Shown here: piece by piece, positions 27,955-37,724 of the stretch
How positions within the stretch are numbered: position 1 is the stretch's first letter
Layout of the letters: every line of letters begins with the position of its first letter
Assembly (NCBI RefSeq): GCF_900250115.1
Contig: NZ_LT984805.1
Coordinates: 1 to 64,000 of the forward strand
From: Cupriavidus taiwanensis
GTDB taxonomy: Bacteria > Pseudomonadota > Gammaproteobacteria > Burkholderiales > Burkholderiaceae
Reading direction: 5' to 3'
DNA: 64,000 bases
Translations under genes and position numbers: made by a program
The notes under the pieces: generated by a model
The model's database searches: none
Seen by the model: the letters and a program-made list of their open reading frames with translations, nothing else
Told to the model about the DNA's origin: nothing

Positions 27955-29643
27955 ATGTCGCCTATCCAAATGCATACTGCAGCAATCTGGGTAATTTTCA
28001 TGCTGTCAAGTTGCGCCTCCGTGGAGGTCACTACGAAAGAGGTGCCAGTCGACACAAACACACCTCCGCCATTGCTTCGAGAAAAGACCCCGCCCCCCTA
28101 TATTGGTCTGGCCTTGTCAGGTGGTGGCAATAGATCTGCACTGTATTCCTCATATGTTATAGACCTCCTTTCGGCGCTGCCGGTCCGAGCCATGGCTCCC
28201 ACCCGCCAGTACAGCTTCATGGATACCGTGCAGTATATATCCAGCGTATCTGGAGGCGGCTTTGCTGCTTCCTACTATTCGACAAAGAGGGATGCCTCAC
28301 TCAACGGGCCTGATTGGAACGCAACTAAGCAATCGTTCTATAGCCAATTTCACTCGAAAATGAATGAGAATTGGGAGGCTGCCATCGGGTGGAGATTATT
28401 CGCCACCATCTTTACAAGAACACCGATCGAACTGCTCGAGCGGAGCCTCGAGAGTGATTTCTTGAAGGGGGAAACATTTGGCTCATTGGCGCAGAAGGAG
28501 GCCTCCGGAAGGTCGCCCGTAATGATTTTCAATGCTACTCATTACGATACAGGTCGAAAATTCGTGATGAGTACCTTGCCGACCGCGACTTTCAAGCTAC
28601 GCACTGATAAACTTATAATAGACATTCTTGAGTTGAAAGAGAGAAAAGCAAAGTTATCGCTTCTCGACCAGTCTTCGCTATCCGCCCGTATGTTTTCGAA
28701 TATCGAGCGCTCGACCTATGCAGAGAGCTTCCATGAGGCCACTCCTGAACTCCTCAATACGTTGGTACCCGAGGGCTTTGACGCTATTCAGGGGCCGGGG
28801 TCCGCTTCCCTAGATTACGAGGATATGCCGCTGTCATTGGCAGTAGCGTCATCCGGTGCCTTCCCAGGGCTAGGTCCTTTACCATTAACAGTAAAAGCGC
28901 CGAATGGAAACGTTCTCGATTACACATACGTCCACCTGATTGACGGAGGAGTGACCGATAATAGCGGCGTAGAATCTCTGGCGCAAATATTTCTTCGTGA
29001 TCTTATAAGCCCGTATACGAACAAGGTAAGTGGCACGGAAAAATCTCCGATCACGGAAAACATGGACTACGCGCTAATCATCAAAGTCGATGCGTCGCTC
29101 CCATTCAGGGAAAGTAGTCCTGCCTTCAAGAACAGGACAACGCCGCTTTGGACCATCCTAGCTGATCCCGGTCAACCCAGTGATATTCAAGAGGAAAGAA
29201 CGAACTTTTATCGAAAAAGTCTTTGGCATTTTGCGGGGGGTAATACAAACATGGTAGCTGGAACACCTGACAATCCCATCAGCAGAATGAAAATCATCGA
29301 GTTCCGGCACACGGACCTTAGCGATGCCGACCAAGTAGGCGCGCTAGCGCTAGAAGGAGCTCCGAGGCGGATTAAAGATCGAATTCAACCGAAAGGGTGT
29401 CGCGTTCCATTAAGTCGCGAGGATGCGCAAAGGCGGCTCTCGGAAGTTTCTACAAGATATCATCTTTCCGATGAGTGTGATGTATCTTGGCTCCGAATCT
29501 CTGCTTGCTCATCGGTATTAAAGCACGCCCCGAATATCCAGCGCTTTTACCAACTCGCCGACGGAAAAGCTTCAGAATATGCTCTTGATAATTTGTATGA
29601 ACGAACACGAATGCTTTGCCCGGAAATGTTCAGCGAATCATAG
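27955..29643 (+). CDS. Patatin-like phospholipase lipoprotein
   Basis: Predicted envelope-anchored serine lipase, 562 aa. The patatin elements are all legible: the oxyanion loop GLALSGGGNRSA, the nucleophile motif SVSGGG (GxSxG-like), and the dyad Asp in DGGVTDNSG. The N-terminus has a hydrophobic stretch ending in the lipobox LSSC, so a lipoprotein anchor is expected. The start at 27955 is preceded by AAAGGG; ATG codons at 27886 and 27925 are in frame and would lengthen the signal. A second lipoprotein gene follows. The DNA is AT-richer than the flanking Wadjet genes, suggesting separate origin. Substrate unknown. Confidence 0.85.
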   Translation: MSPIQMHTAAIWVIFMLSSCASVEVTTKEVPVDTNTPPPLLREKTPPPYIGLALSGGGNRSALYSSYVIDLLSALPVRAMAPTRQYSFMDTVQYISSVSGGGFAASYYSTKRDASLNGPDWNATKQSFYSQFHSKMNENWEAAIGWRLFATIFTRTPIELLERSLESDFLKGETFGSLAQKEASGRSPVMIFNATHYDTGRKFVMSTLPTATFKLRTDKLIIDILELKERKAKLSLLDQSSLSARMFSNIERSTYAESFHEATPELLNTLVPEGFDAIQGPGSASLDYEDMPLSLAVASSGAFPGLGPLPLTVKAPNGNVLDYTYVHLIDGGVTDNSGVESLAQIFLRDLISPYTNKVSGTEKSPITENMDYALIIKVDASLPFRESSPAFKNRTTPLWTILADPGQPSDIQEERTNFYRKSLWHFAGGNTNMVAGTPDNPISRMKIIEFRHTDLSDADQVGALALEGAPRRIKDRIQPKGCRVPLSREDAQRRLSEVSTRYHLSDECDVSWLRISACSSVLKHAPNIQRFYQLADGKASEYALDNLYERTRMLCPEMFSES

Positions 29644-29733
29644 ATGGCATCATTATTTCCGCAAGTGAGTAGGGTTACTGAAGCATTTTACATATACTTG
29701 TATTTTTTAAACAAAAAGAAACGACACAATAAT

Positions 29734-30579
29734 ATGAACTTTCGTGGCACGTATGCAGCTTTTCTGGGCCTTTGCATTGCTATTCTGCCAGGCTGTGCGA
29801 CGCATAACACGGGTGAGAGCGGGTTGGCGGTCTTTAACCCAAATCCATCTCGCGACGTGAAAGCCCGGCAACCATTTTCGGTAGCGTACCACATGAACTC
29901 CAACAAGAGCCTTGAGACAGAAATTATTCCAGCGCTGAACGATTACCTCGGTGACATTCTGACTGCAGGAAACCTGGTTGACCAGCAGCAGAGTTATGTG
30001 TCTACAGCAACGTTTTTAGGCGCTTTGGCCGCAACATTTGGAGCGATATACGAAAAGACGGCGTTAATACTCACAGGTGTGGGGGTCAGCGGCGCGGGTT
30101 ACGCTGTCGACAAACAGTACAATCTTACGGCCCAGTCTGTCGCATATGATCATGCCGTGACCAATCTCATGTGCGTGATAAATGCTGCAAACGGCGTCTC
30201 GGATAATGATATACAAAACACAATTGCCTATGCTGGAAAGGATGACGATAGGCTTGCCGGTGTAAATGCCAAAAATTCCATACTCATACAGGCCAATGCG
30301 GTAACGGCCCGCCTTCGGACTGCACTCAAGGCAGCGCCTAGATCAAATCCATCAGAGAATGATCTGGTTGCATATATGAACAAATTAAAGGCTAGTGAAG
30401 GAAAGCCGCAGCCGAACATGAATGGAGCCGCCGTTCAAAGTTTGATCCAAGATGAACAAGCTAAAGGTAGGAGCGCTAGTGAAGCCCAGCAACTGATTTT
30501 CGATAGATATTCGGTATCCATTACACGGGTACTACAGTTGAATGCGAATCTCGCTAAATGTCAAAATACCATGCTTTGA
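29734..30579 (+). CDS. Lipoprotein of unknown function, patatin partner
   Basis: A 281-aa protein beginning MNFRGTYAAFLGLCIAILPG and with the lipobox LPGC; the ATG at 29734 makes this signal peptide N-terminal, whereas an in-frame start at 29644 would place 30 odd residues before it. Two hydrophobic, glycine-rich segments (around 90-125) suggest membrane contact. It lies 90 bp downstream of the patatin gene on the same strand, so the two may work together, for example as enzyme and regulator or immunity-type partner; this is inference. Family not recognised. Confidence 0.65.
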   Translation: MNFRGTYAAFLGLCIAILPGCATHNTGESGLAVFNPNPSRDVKARQPFSVAYHMNSNKSLETEIIPALNDYLGDILTAGNLVDQQQSYVSTATFLGALAATFGAIYEKTALILTGVGVSGAGYAVDKQYNLTAQSVAYDHAVTNLMCVINAANGVSDNDIQNTIAYAGKDDDRLAGVNAKNSILIQANAVTARLRTALKAAPRSNPSENDLVAYMNKLKASEGKPQPNMNGAAVQSLIQDEQAKGRSASEAQQLIFDRYSVSITRVLQLNANLAKCQNTML

Positions 30580-30895
30580 TTGTGTGAGTGGCGTGAATTC
30601 TGTTCCTGCATCAGGTGAATGCCTGCGCCGGTCCTTCGGCCCAACCCACTCAAGATGGGCCAAGAACGATTGCAATTTGCGCCAAAAACGCTTGGCAGGT
30701 GACGAGGTGTGAATGGCCGTTGCCCTGCTTGCGCCATCTGTTTTGCGCAAGCAGGGCAACGAGGATCGCTTCTCAAGCCTCCCTTGGCGCTGACATCACG
30801 CCAGCAGCCACCCACACCCGCGTCCCGGCGGGAAGGCCCAGCATCACAGATCCCCTCCCACCAAGCTCGCTAGCAGAAGCCGTAGAACAACACAC

Positions 30896-31287
30896 TCAGG
30901 CTTGCCATCGAAACACACGCGCGCGCCACGACATGCGATGACAAGCCCGGTCGATCGGCTCCGCCGCCGGCGGCGACGTCATGTGCACGGGCAGGATTAA
31001 ATCGGCCGGAGCCAACGCGGATGTCGCGGCTGGCTCCTGATCCCGCCACAACTTCGACACGAGATTTGCGTTCAGGCCATGCGCGCGGGCAACTTCTGAC
31101 AGCGAGCGTGTCGGGTCTCGTGCTTCTGCCACGACCTGCGTGTGGAACTCTTTTGTGCAGTTCGTGGAGCCATACCGGCGACCCCGCGCCTTGATTTCTA
31201 TTTCATCTTGTCCTACCAGATTCTGATGGGAATTAGACCGCGTCTTCGGACTCTCATGAACATACGGTGCTGGTGCAACGCTTACGA
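30896..31287 (-). mobile_element. IS66-family relic (one end plus tnpA fragment)
   Basis: Read on the minus strand from 31287 the sequence starts GTAAGCGTTGCACC, an IS66-type terminus. It runs into a fragment resembling IS66 TnpA: RRYGSTNCTKEFHTQVV, then SLSEVARAHGLNANLVSKLW, a helix-turn-helix. No ATG heads this frame and the reading ends at 30896 without tnpB or tnpC. The remaining parts of 30580-31563 show no gene. Confidence 0.65.
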
Positions 31288-31563
31288 CTTTGGTTAAGCG
31301 TAGAGAACAGGCCGAGCAAGCTCTTTCCAAGAGATATTCCATCGTTGATGCCGTTACGCACGTGCGCCACCGGCAAATCGACACGAACGAACATCGCCAA
31401 CTCAGAATCCGCCGTTTCAGGCTTGGATTGCCAGGGTGGCGAAAGACCGCGAGGTTGAAAATGCGCCAGCGATGGACTACTACTATCGACACCCACACCC
31501 ACGCTTACGTAGGGCGCTACGCCAGTGGCCATGAACCAAAGGACAGCGACGGAGGAGGAACCT

Positions 31564-32634
31564 ATGCATGAAGGTTCAGGCAGCTGGGGCTTCGCACGGC
31601 CGCTCCGCTTAATTGTTTGCATCGCAATCCTCTCATCTGCCAATGTCGCTTATGCTCGAATGCCGATGGTCGAGCCGCCCGGTCAGCCCATCAATGACGA
31701 CCTCTTGGATGGGTTTTTGCGTCAAGGTGGGTGGAGCCAAACTGCGGATGATGATCCTAGTGCCAGGCAACTTGAGGCAAGTTACATTAAGGGCATTGTT
31801 GACGCATACGTGGCGAAGCCATCCGATCCTAAAGCGATCAATGACTTGGGGTTAGTCGGTCTGGCGCTGGCGGTGGCGGAATGGGGAGTAGAGCCTGCTG
31901 ATGGACTACCGGACGACCCTGCCGGAAAGAACTGGGGGGGCGTCATTGGCGCAGACGGAAAACGTTTAATGAGCTATTCGAAGGGCGCGATTGGTGTTTC
32001 CCATGCTGACAGCGATTCTCTCGCTGATTTCTTCTCCTTCATCAAGAAAGATAGAGGAGATTCCCTGCCACAGGCGACGCGGTTCTATCAGCTTCAAGGC
32101 ATCAATTTCGACCGGCTTTACGCGGACGGCGGCCATTGCAACAGGCCTTCGACCGTAATTGTTATTGATCTGAACGGAAAGCCATTTGGATACGTCGAGC
32201 ATGGATATGCTGGGGATCGCTATTGTGGAATATACAGAAAGTACAAAACCAACGAAGAAGACTGGAGAATTTTTCGGCACAATATGCGCCTCGTCCTTAG
32301 AACCAGGGAGGGGCAGGCTTATCTCATCAATGCATGGTTGAAGGAATATTGGTGGCCCTCTTACCGGAAGGTCGCCGGGCAACCTAATGGAAAAATCGAG
32401 GACGTTATTATCAATTCACGGATTCGCAACTCATCTCCTGTCACGGCAAACTGCACGCTGGGAAAGGCAAGGAGTAGCGGCGATGCCATCTCAGCCCAAC
32501 TAAATGCGTATGCATCGAAGGACTGTCATGGGAAGCCGGATCACAAGCGACGTTGGCCGTATATGATGCGCGCGGTCGTAGTCTACAGATTTTATGCTAA
32601 TCATCAGTTAGCTGAGCAGACACGGCAAAAATAA
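31564..32634 (+). CDS. Secreted hypothetical protein, possibly lysozyme-like
   Basis: A 356-aa protein with a Sec signal peptide (hydrophobic LRLIVCIAILSSANVAYA, cleavage after AYA). The ATG at 31564 follows GGAGGAGG. The mature part contains AVAEWGVEPADG, KNWGGVIG and SYSKGAIGVSHADSD, an arrangement reminiscent of muramidase/chitosanase folds with a Glu in a helix followed by Gly/Ser loops. Four Cys residues could form disulfides in the periplasm. Family not recognised; the enzyme suggestion is weak. Confidence 0.6.
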   Translation: MHEGSGSWGFARPLRLIVCIAILSSANVAYARMPMVEPPGQPINDDLLDGFLRQGGWSQTADDDPSARQLEASYIKGIVDAYVAKPSDPKAINDLGLVGLALAVAEWGVEPADGLPDDPAGKNWGGVIGADGKRLMSYSKGAIGVSHADSDSLADFFSFIKKDRGDSLPQATRFYQLQGINFDRLYADGGHCNRPSTVIVIDLNGKPFGYVEHGYAGDRYCGIYRKYKTNEEDWRIFRHNMRLVLRTREGQAYLINAWLKEYWWPSYRKVAGQPNGKIEDVIINSRIRNSSPVTANCTLGKARSSGDAISAQLNAYASKDCHGKPDHKRRWPYMMRAVVVYRFYANHQLAEQTRQK

Positions 32635-33354
32635 CCACCATGTTTCGCGTGGCGCATTTGATTTCGACCATAACGTCTGAGATATTGGGCGTCAATGAGC
32701 TGTCGAATACCAGAGCGAACCCCCGTTGTTCCAGCGATGGGGGCTGACACCCAGACACTTATATCTGCGTTCAGTCGTACGTAATTGACATCCGCGGGAG
32801 GATTTTTCCAACCCCTGCCACTATTATGCCAAGCCGTCCGCCTTCAACGGACAAGACACCGCTGTTGCAATCTCCAGTGGTGATCACACTGTCTGGCTCC
32901 CAACGGTTTGACCACGTTCGCCGTTGTTGTGCAGCCTAAACTCAAGTCGCCACTGGCTCGTGATTCGCCTGGCAGCCCTGCGCCATTCCCCGCTGAGCTT
33001 GGATGCAACTGGCGCTGCCTACAACCGCCTCGCCCGTGGACACTTTGGTGCTTGTGCTCGTGCTCTGGGTTGCCGGCTTCTGGCTCTGTACCGCAGTCTC
33101 CGACCAGCAGTGAGCATTACTAGTCGGATAAACATATCGGACGCAGTCTGAAACCAGTCCTATTAAACATCGAATGGCTTTCATTAGCACATTTTTGTTG
33201 GGCCCTTCTTATCTCGCTTGCCGTCAACTACCTCTCTGCCTGGCGGCACGCAGTGCGCAGCTAGTTTCTGGGCGCAGCGCTTTCTTTCTTCGCTCCGATT
33301 GGGCATTGATGCTTGTATCGGAGGGGTTGGCCCGAGGAAGAATGGGCGGCCACA
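32635..33354. other. Intergenic region, nothing recognised
   Basis: 720 bp between converging genes. Short frames at 32908 and 33174 are not credible. No clear terminator or repeat was found. Confidence 0.4.
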
Positions 33355-33927
33355 TCATAAGGCACATTCCACAATGGAGATGAAGGACTGGCTATTCCTT
33401 TGTTTGATGCGTCCATGCGAATCCAATTGAATTGTGACCTTTCCAATTGAGTTGTGTTCATTACCCCCAATCGTTGCTATTTCGCTATCCGAAGCTTCTA
33501 CGACGATGGCCGAGTGCGAAGCATACTTTTCGTGTGCGGCGGCGTAATCGAAGTCGAAGTGCTCGCCAGGTTGATTATTTTGGATAATGTCGCCAACTTT
33601 CGGAGCGTACTGTTCAATTCTTCGCCCCCAAAAAAATCCCGTCCCATCCTGGGCATTCTTGATTGCCCGGAAACAAAACTGAGAATGTCGACGCGCGAAC
33701 ACAAACCCCACGGGTGCCACCGCCGCGTCCTCCGAGGCTCGCTTTACGCACCAACTCACGAATACCGCCGACCAATACACATCCGTTCCTAGAAACGTTT
33801 TGCCGAGATCCTCCCAGTACTGACGGATTTGCTCGGCAAGGATTGGATTATCCTCGTTCATCTCGTGATACTTCTGGTGTTGTCCCTTCGCTATCGCAAT
33901 GAGGCATTCTTGAAAGAGGGTCGGCAT
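33355..33927 (-). CDS. DUF2272 NlpC/P60-like cysteine peptidase
   Basis: A 190-aa protein matching DUF2272: the segment YWSAVFVSWCVKRA carries the likely catalytic Cys, GDIIQNNQPG is the strand-turn after it, and SHSAIVVEAS supplies the His. This fold hydrolyses peptide or amide bonds, commonly in peptidoglycan. There is no signal peptide, so it would need lysis, a phage-type or a secretion-system route to reach the wall. ATG at 33927 with AGGAG upstream. It is co-directional with the chimeric ABC/amidase gene 535 bp upstream. Confidence 0.75.
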   Translation of the reverse strand: MPTLFQECLIAIAKGQHQKYHEMNEDNPILAEQIRQYWEDLGKTFLGTDVYWSAVFVSWCVKRASEDAAVAPVGFVFARRHSQFCFRAIKNAQDGTGFFWGRRIEQYAPKVGDIIQNNQPGEHFDFDYAAAHEKYASHSAIVVEASDSEIATIGGNEHNSIGKVTIQLDSHGRIKQRNSQSFISIVECAL

Positions 33928-34462
33928 GAAGGCTCCTGCACGGAAAGGTAGTATTTGGTATAGACGATTTTAATCGCGGAGGGCAACCTCATTGGTGAAA
34001 AAAACGGGGAAAACAGGGCGTGAACCAGAGACGCGCGCTAAAAGCCGGCAAACCGCTTCATGACCGTTCCGCGCCTCAACAAATGACCTCGTCATCGCCA
34101 GTCAGGATGCGTTGGTGCTATTTGCGACGCCGGCTCGCGAGCCCAGTCGCCTTGGAGGCAACCCCGGATTGCCGGGTTCCCAGCGCGGCCGATGGGGGTG
34201 GTTCGATGAACCGCATACAGCAACCTCCAACCAACCTGACACACTGACTTGCTCGGTTTAAAGCTAAGGAAGCTCTTTTTATCGTCGGTATAGCCAAGTT
34301 TTATGCGCATGCCGGGCACGAACGCAACGCGCGATCGGCGGAAAATCGATACGTCGGCGGCGGACGTGCAATCCAAACAGCGTCGATGAATGCGCTTGCA
34401 CGTAGCTCCGATCAGCTTCGAAGATTAAACGGAGACATATTTTGGGTTGACGTCATGAGCGC
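33928..34462. other. Intergenic region, nothing recognised
   Basis: 535 bp between the DUF2272 gene and the ABC/amidase chimera. Small frames on both strands lack recognisable content. A promoter for the DUF2272 gene is expected near 33950. Confidence 0.35.
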
Positions 34463-36457
34463 TTACGAGCAACTGTCGCCTATTGCCACTAATCGGTGGC
34501 AGATGAAGGTTCCCCAACGGGAAAGATCGAAATTGCGAGGGTCGTCGTGTCCGCCGCCAATGTTACGATCTATTGCGACGTGAAACGCGGGCACTAACCA
34601 CTCCCCTGCGCGGACGCTGGCATTGATATAAGCAAGTGCCAATCGGTCATACTGTGCGTCGGTAAACCCGGGAGATTGGGAAATTCTGTCGTTTATACAT
34701 TTCCCTTTGTCATTTAGAGGTGATTGACCTGGCTTTAACTCTACCGAACGGACCTGAACACTCTCAACGTGCAGAAAAATCCCCTTAGATCTTTCGCCCA
34801 CAACCTTGTTCTCAAGTCTCGTCGCACGCCAAGGAACCGAGAAATCTCGTTCTTGGGGGCGCACCGTCTTTCCGTCCCGCGTGATGAACATGTGCGCTTG
34901 TTTGTAATCTTTCCAGCGTTCTACACGATTCCATGGCGCCGTCGGCAAATCAGCGCTCGCTAGACGTTTGATGTTTGCACAGACGTTGTCGCTTGTGTCG
35001 TGAAGAACGAAATATCGTGCAGAAGGTCGGCCGTTTGCGTTAGACCGGGATAGGGGCTTGTCTAGCAGACCTCCTATCCGGACATCAAAATCATAGCGAG
35101 TTTTATTGTCGCCTATATTGTTTTGAAGTGTTATACCCGCCGGCGCGTCAGGATAGAAGCGCTTCGCAAGAGACGAGAAAACATTGAGCCGTGACTCCGT
35201 TTCATAAAATGTCTCATCCAGATACGCATTGGTCTTGATATTTTCTTCGGCCAATTTTATTCGAATGGACGCGGCGTCTTCCCGACTCTTATGTAGTAAG
35301 TGCTGGTAATCTTGTAGCTTATGAAACTTAGCTCGCAAGTCAGACAGCTGCGCGCTTACTGCAGCGTATTGATCCAACGCCCTTTTATCCGATAGATACC
35401 TAAGTTTGGCGTCCACCGACTGGTTAAGTTGGTGAATCTCCAACTCAAGATTCCTTTTCTCCGTCTCCAACCTCATTCGTTCCTGGCCGAGTCGGGCTAT
35501 GCGATTTGTCAGCAATTGCGAGTGAAACGCTTCCACTTCCTGCAGATGCTTCAAAGTTTCGTCGCGAAATGCTCTTTGGAGTTCGCCATACATAGCGAGC
35601 ACCTTCTCGCGCGGAATATCTGCGCGTGCTTCGAGGCTCTTCTGAACGTTAGAAAGAGCGTTTTCCACGACAGCTCTCTTGTTTTTTAGCGCACGGAGAC
35701 GGCCCGTCAAATCGTTTGCTTCTTTCTCGATTTGATAGTAATCCTCCGCGACGGCGAACTGCGCTAGATCGCTCTCAAACCTTGCAATTTGCTCTTCAAG
35801 ATGTTTTGCTTGCAGCGACGCATCCTTGCTACCGGTGTAGTATTCTCGAATGAAAGGATCGTTCTTGAAGTTTCTCTCAAAAAGTTCCAGCTCAGACTGT
35901 CGAGTGCGAAGTGAGTACTTGTTTTCAACCAAAGAGATATCTATCCCAAGCAGGAACAAATTCCGTAGCAAGACCGTATATGGCTCTCGATCTGATGAGG
36001 TAATTTTTGGATCGTTATAGTCAGCTTTGGATCGCCGAATGAAGCGCGGCAGTAGTGAACGGAAACTAAGTTGCGACCCACCCCAATCAGGAAAATGAAA
36101 GCAAAGCTTCCCTAGTAGTTCGTTGAAGGCCTTGACTTTCAATATTTGCCCGTTCAGGGAAATGGTGCCTTGCTTGTCGGTGCTACGCGATGAAGAATAA
36201 GCGGTTTGTCCAATCTCAAAGCGCAGCGTAAATTCCCAACTGGGAAGATGTTGGCGAAAGCTCGTATTTGTACTGGAGCCCAAACAAAAATGAATGATTT
36301 CGATCAGTAGGGACTTTCCAACGCCGTTATAGGATCGACTGTCGTCCTCGCCATGCAATTGATCTTTCCGCGAGCCAATGACGAGCGACACGCCCGTCCG
36401 ATTGAACTTGACGGTCTTAAAGGTGGTTCTATTCGATGTAAGCTCGATTAGGCGCAT
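34463..36457 (-). CDS. Chimeric protein: ABC-3C ATPase N-terminus fused to a peptidoglycan amidase domain
   Basis: A 664-aa open frame of two unrelated parts. Residues 1-460 match the ABC-3C (DUF2326-type) ATPase: Walker A NGVGKSLL at 44-51, a long coiled coil from about 215 to 405, and FSSLAKRFYPDAPAGITLQN. Around residue 460 (near 35077), where DUF2326 should continue toward its Walker B and signature motifs, the protein becomes an Amidase_2-like domain: RYFVLHDTS with H486, FHVAIDRN with H626 and GGGHDDP at 634-640 as candidate zinc ligands. The ATPase therefore lacks its second half-site. A deletion or recombination fusion is more likely than a designed fusion. It overlaps the middle component gene by 10 bp. 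Confidence 0.75.
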   Translation of the reverse strand: MRLIELTSNRTTFKTVKFNRTGVSLVIGSRKDQLHGEDDSRSYNGVGKSLLIEIIHFCLGSSTNTSFRQHLPSWEFTLRFEIGQTAYSSSRSTDKQGTISLNGQILKVKAFNELLGKLCFHFPDWGGSQLSFRSLLPRFIRRSKADYNDPKITSSDREPYTVLLRNLFLLGIDISLVENKYSLRTRQSELELFERNFKNDPFIREYYTGSKDASLQAKHLEEQIARFESDLAQFAVAEDYYQIEKEANDLTGRLRALKNKRAVVENALSNVQKSLEARADIPREKVLAMYGELQRAFRDETLKHLQEVEAFHSQLLTNRIARLGQERMRLETEKRNLELEIHQLNQSVDAKLRYLSDKRALDQYAAVSAQLSDLRAKFHKLQDYQHLLHKSREDAASIRIKLAEENIKTNAYLDETFYETESRLNVFSSLAKRFYPDAPAGITLQNNIGDNKTRYDFDVRIGGLLDKPLSRSNANGRPSARYFVLHDTSDNVCANIKRLASADLPTAPWNRVERWKDYKQAHMFITRDGKTVRPQERDFSVPWRATRLENKVVGERSKGIFLHVESVQVRSVELKPGQSPLNDKGKCINDRISQSPGFTDAQYDRLALAYINASVRAGEWLVPAFHVAIDRNIGGGHDDPRNFDLSRWGTFICHRLVAIGDSCS

Positions 36458-36708
36458 AAGGCCGCTTCCGGGCGGTGGCGATGCAGTTCACCAGCGTCAT
36501 TCATCTGAATAAGTCCGAGCGCAAACAAAGCATCGAGAGCCAGCACCATGTTGTCGAACGTCTGGAAGGCTGGATAGCATGAGGCTTGTCGCTGAAAAGC
36601 GCGCCACAGATTGTCGACTGTGATCGGTTGAGAGACGTTTTCCATGACGAAAGCCCCGAGACCGAGCAGGGACTCCGCAAAAGAAATGTGCTTGTCAGGA
36701 AGCAACAT
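36448..36708 (-). CDS. ABC-three-component system middle component (MC6-like)
   Basis: An 86-aa linker subunit of an ABC-3C conflict system. It starts MLLPDKHISFAESLLGLGAF and continues NLWRAFQRQ and FDNMVLALDALFALGLIQM, the small winged-helix pattern of middle component 6. I start it at the ATG at 36708, which overlaps the upstream gene end by 14 bp, and its own end overlaps the ATPase gene by 10 bp, so the three genes are translationally coupled. In known systems it bridges effector and ATPase. Confidence 0.8.
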   Translation of the reverse strand: MLLPDKHISFAESLLGLGAFVMENVSQPITVDNLWRAFQRQASCYPAFQTFDNMVLALDALFALGLIQMNDAGELHRHRPEAALCA

Positions 36709-37660
36709 TGTTCGGTTCCTCGAAAATGTCACAGGCTTCAAAGTACTTCGCCATGAGAACCAAAGCAGCGTCGCGCCGCAGTCGATCTGCAGCGGGATTG
36801 TTGGTTTGAGGCGCAACTCGATTCAAGATAAACGCGAATCGCAGGTCACCGAGCGTAACGCCTGATTCACCTTGGTCATCCTTGACTGCAACAATGCTCT
36901 CCGCATAGAACCCAGCCAGAAAGTCACGCAGTGCTTGCTTGGTGAAATCGCTGTTTCGACTCAAATAGTCATCGATCTGCCATGTCTCGCGTTGCTTTGC
37001 TCGCAGCCAATCGCCGTTCTCGGCGAGTCCGTTGAATTCGATTTTTTCTTCGAAATCCGGTGCAATTTTTTTGCCTGTCGGAGCGCTCTGGGGCGGAGAG
37101 TTTTGAATATGCTGGATGACTTCTCCCAGGACGGTGTAGTCAAGGCCCTCCAACGAATCCCACGTCGGTAAACCGCCTACAATCATGCAGATTTGATCTT
37201 CAGGCAAGCAAATAAACTCTTGCTCCAAATGCTTGCTGAGAAAGGCTTCGCAGGCGTTAAGGCTATGGTCCGTTTTGATCGTGGCCAGAGTTTTCTCGAT
37301 GTCGAAGACGGTGCCGCGATATTTATCGTTGAACACAAATACGTACTCGCGTGGGACGCAGAATGTGCCCCAGTACGGCAGCAGCTTGTCTTTGAAGTCT
37401 TCCGCTGCCTTCGCGATCGCAGCGCTCTTGCTGGCGGTAGGGTTTTCGGGCGCGAAGACTTGAAAGTACCTGCCAACAGCCTTTTCGTAGCCGTCGTTTC
37501 CGCGGTCTCGCTGGTTGCCGTACGGCTTGATTTTCAAAAATCCAGGTCGCGAATACTCCATGACCCGTCCGAACAAATGTTCGAATGCGAAGCCATCAGA
37601 TCGGTGCACTTGGAGCTGGAAAAGCGTGCGGGCGAGATGCTTACGCTCGTTTGTCATCAT
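36695..37660 (-). CDS. ABC-three-component system effector protein
   Basis: A 321-aa first gene of the ABC-3C operon. The N-terminal 75 residues look like a restriction-endonuclease-type fold: AFEHLFGRVM (E27), GNQRDRGNDGYE (D56) and RYFQVFAPE (Q66), although the usual lysine is not obvious. The remainder is the helical ABC-3C C-terminal domain that docks to the middle component (for example DYTVLGEVIQHIQ and SGVTLGDLRFAFILNRV). I use the paired ATGs at 37660; an in-frame extension to 37741 would cross a hairpin. ABC-3C systems are predicted to sense DNA or nucleoprotein structures and unleash this effector. Confidence 0.75.
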   Translation of the reverse strand: MMTNERKHLARTLFQLQVHRSDGFAFEHLFGRVMEYSRPGFLKIKPYGNQRDRGNDGYEKAVGRYFQVFAPENPTASKSAAIAKAAEDFKDKLLPYWGTFCVPREYVFVFNDKYRGTVFDIEKTLATIKTDHSLNACEAFLSKHLEQEFICLPEDQICMIVGGLPTWDSLEGLDYTVLGEVIQHIQNSPPQSAPTGKKIAPDFEEKIEFNGLAENGDWLRAKQRETWQIDDYLSRNSDFTKQALRDFLAGFYAESIVAVKDDQGESGVTLGDLRFAFILNRVAPQTNNPAADRLRRDAALVLMAKYFEACDIFEEPNNVAS

Positions 37661-37724
37661 CAACGTCCGTCTTGAATTCCTTGTTGTTTGGAGAATTCTA
37701 ACATCGCAGGCTCGAACATCTTCA

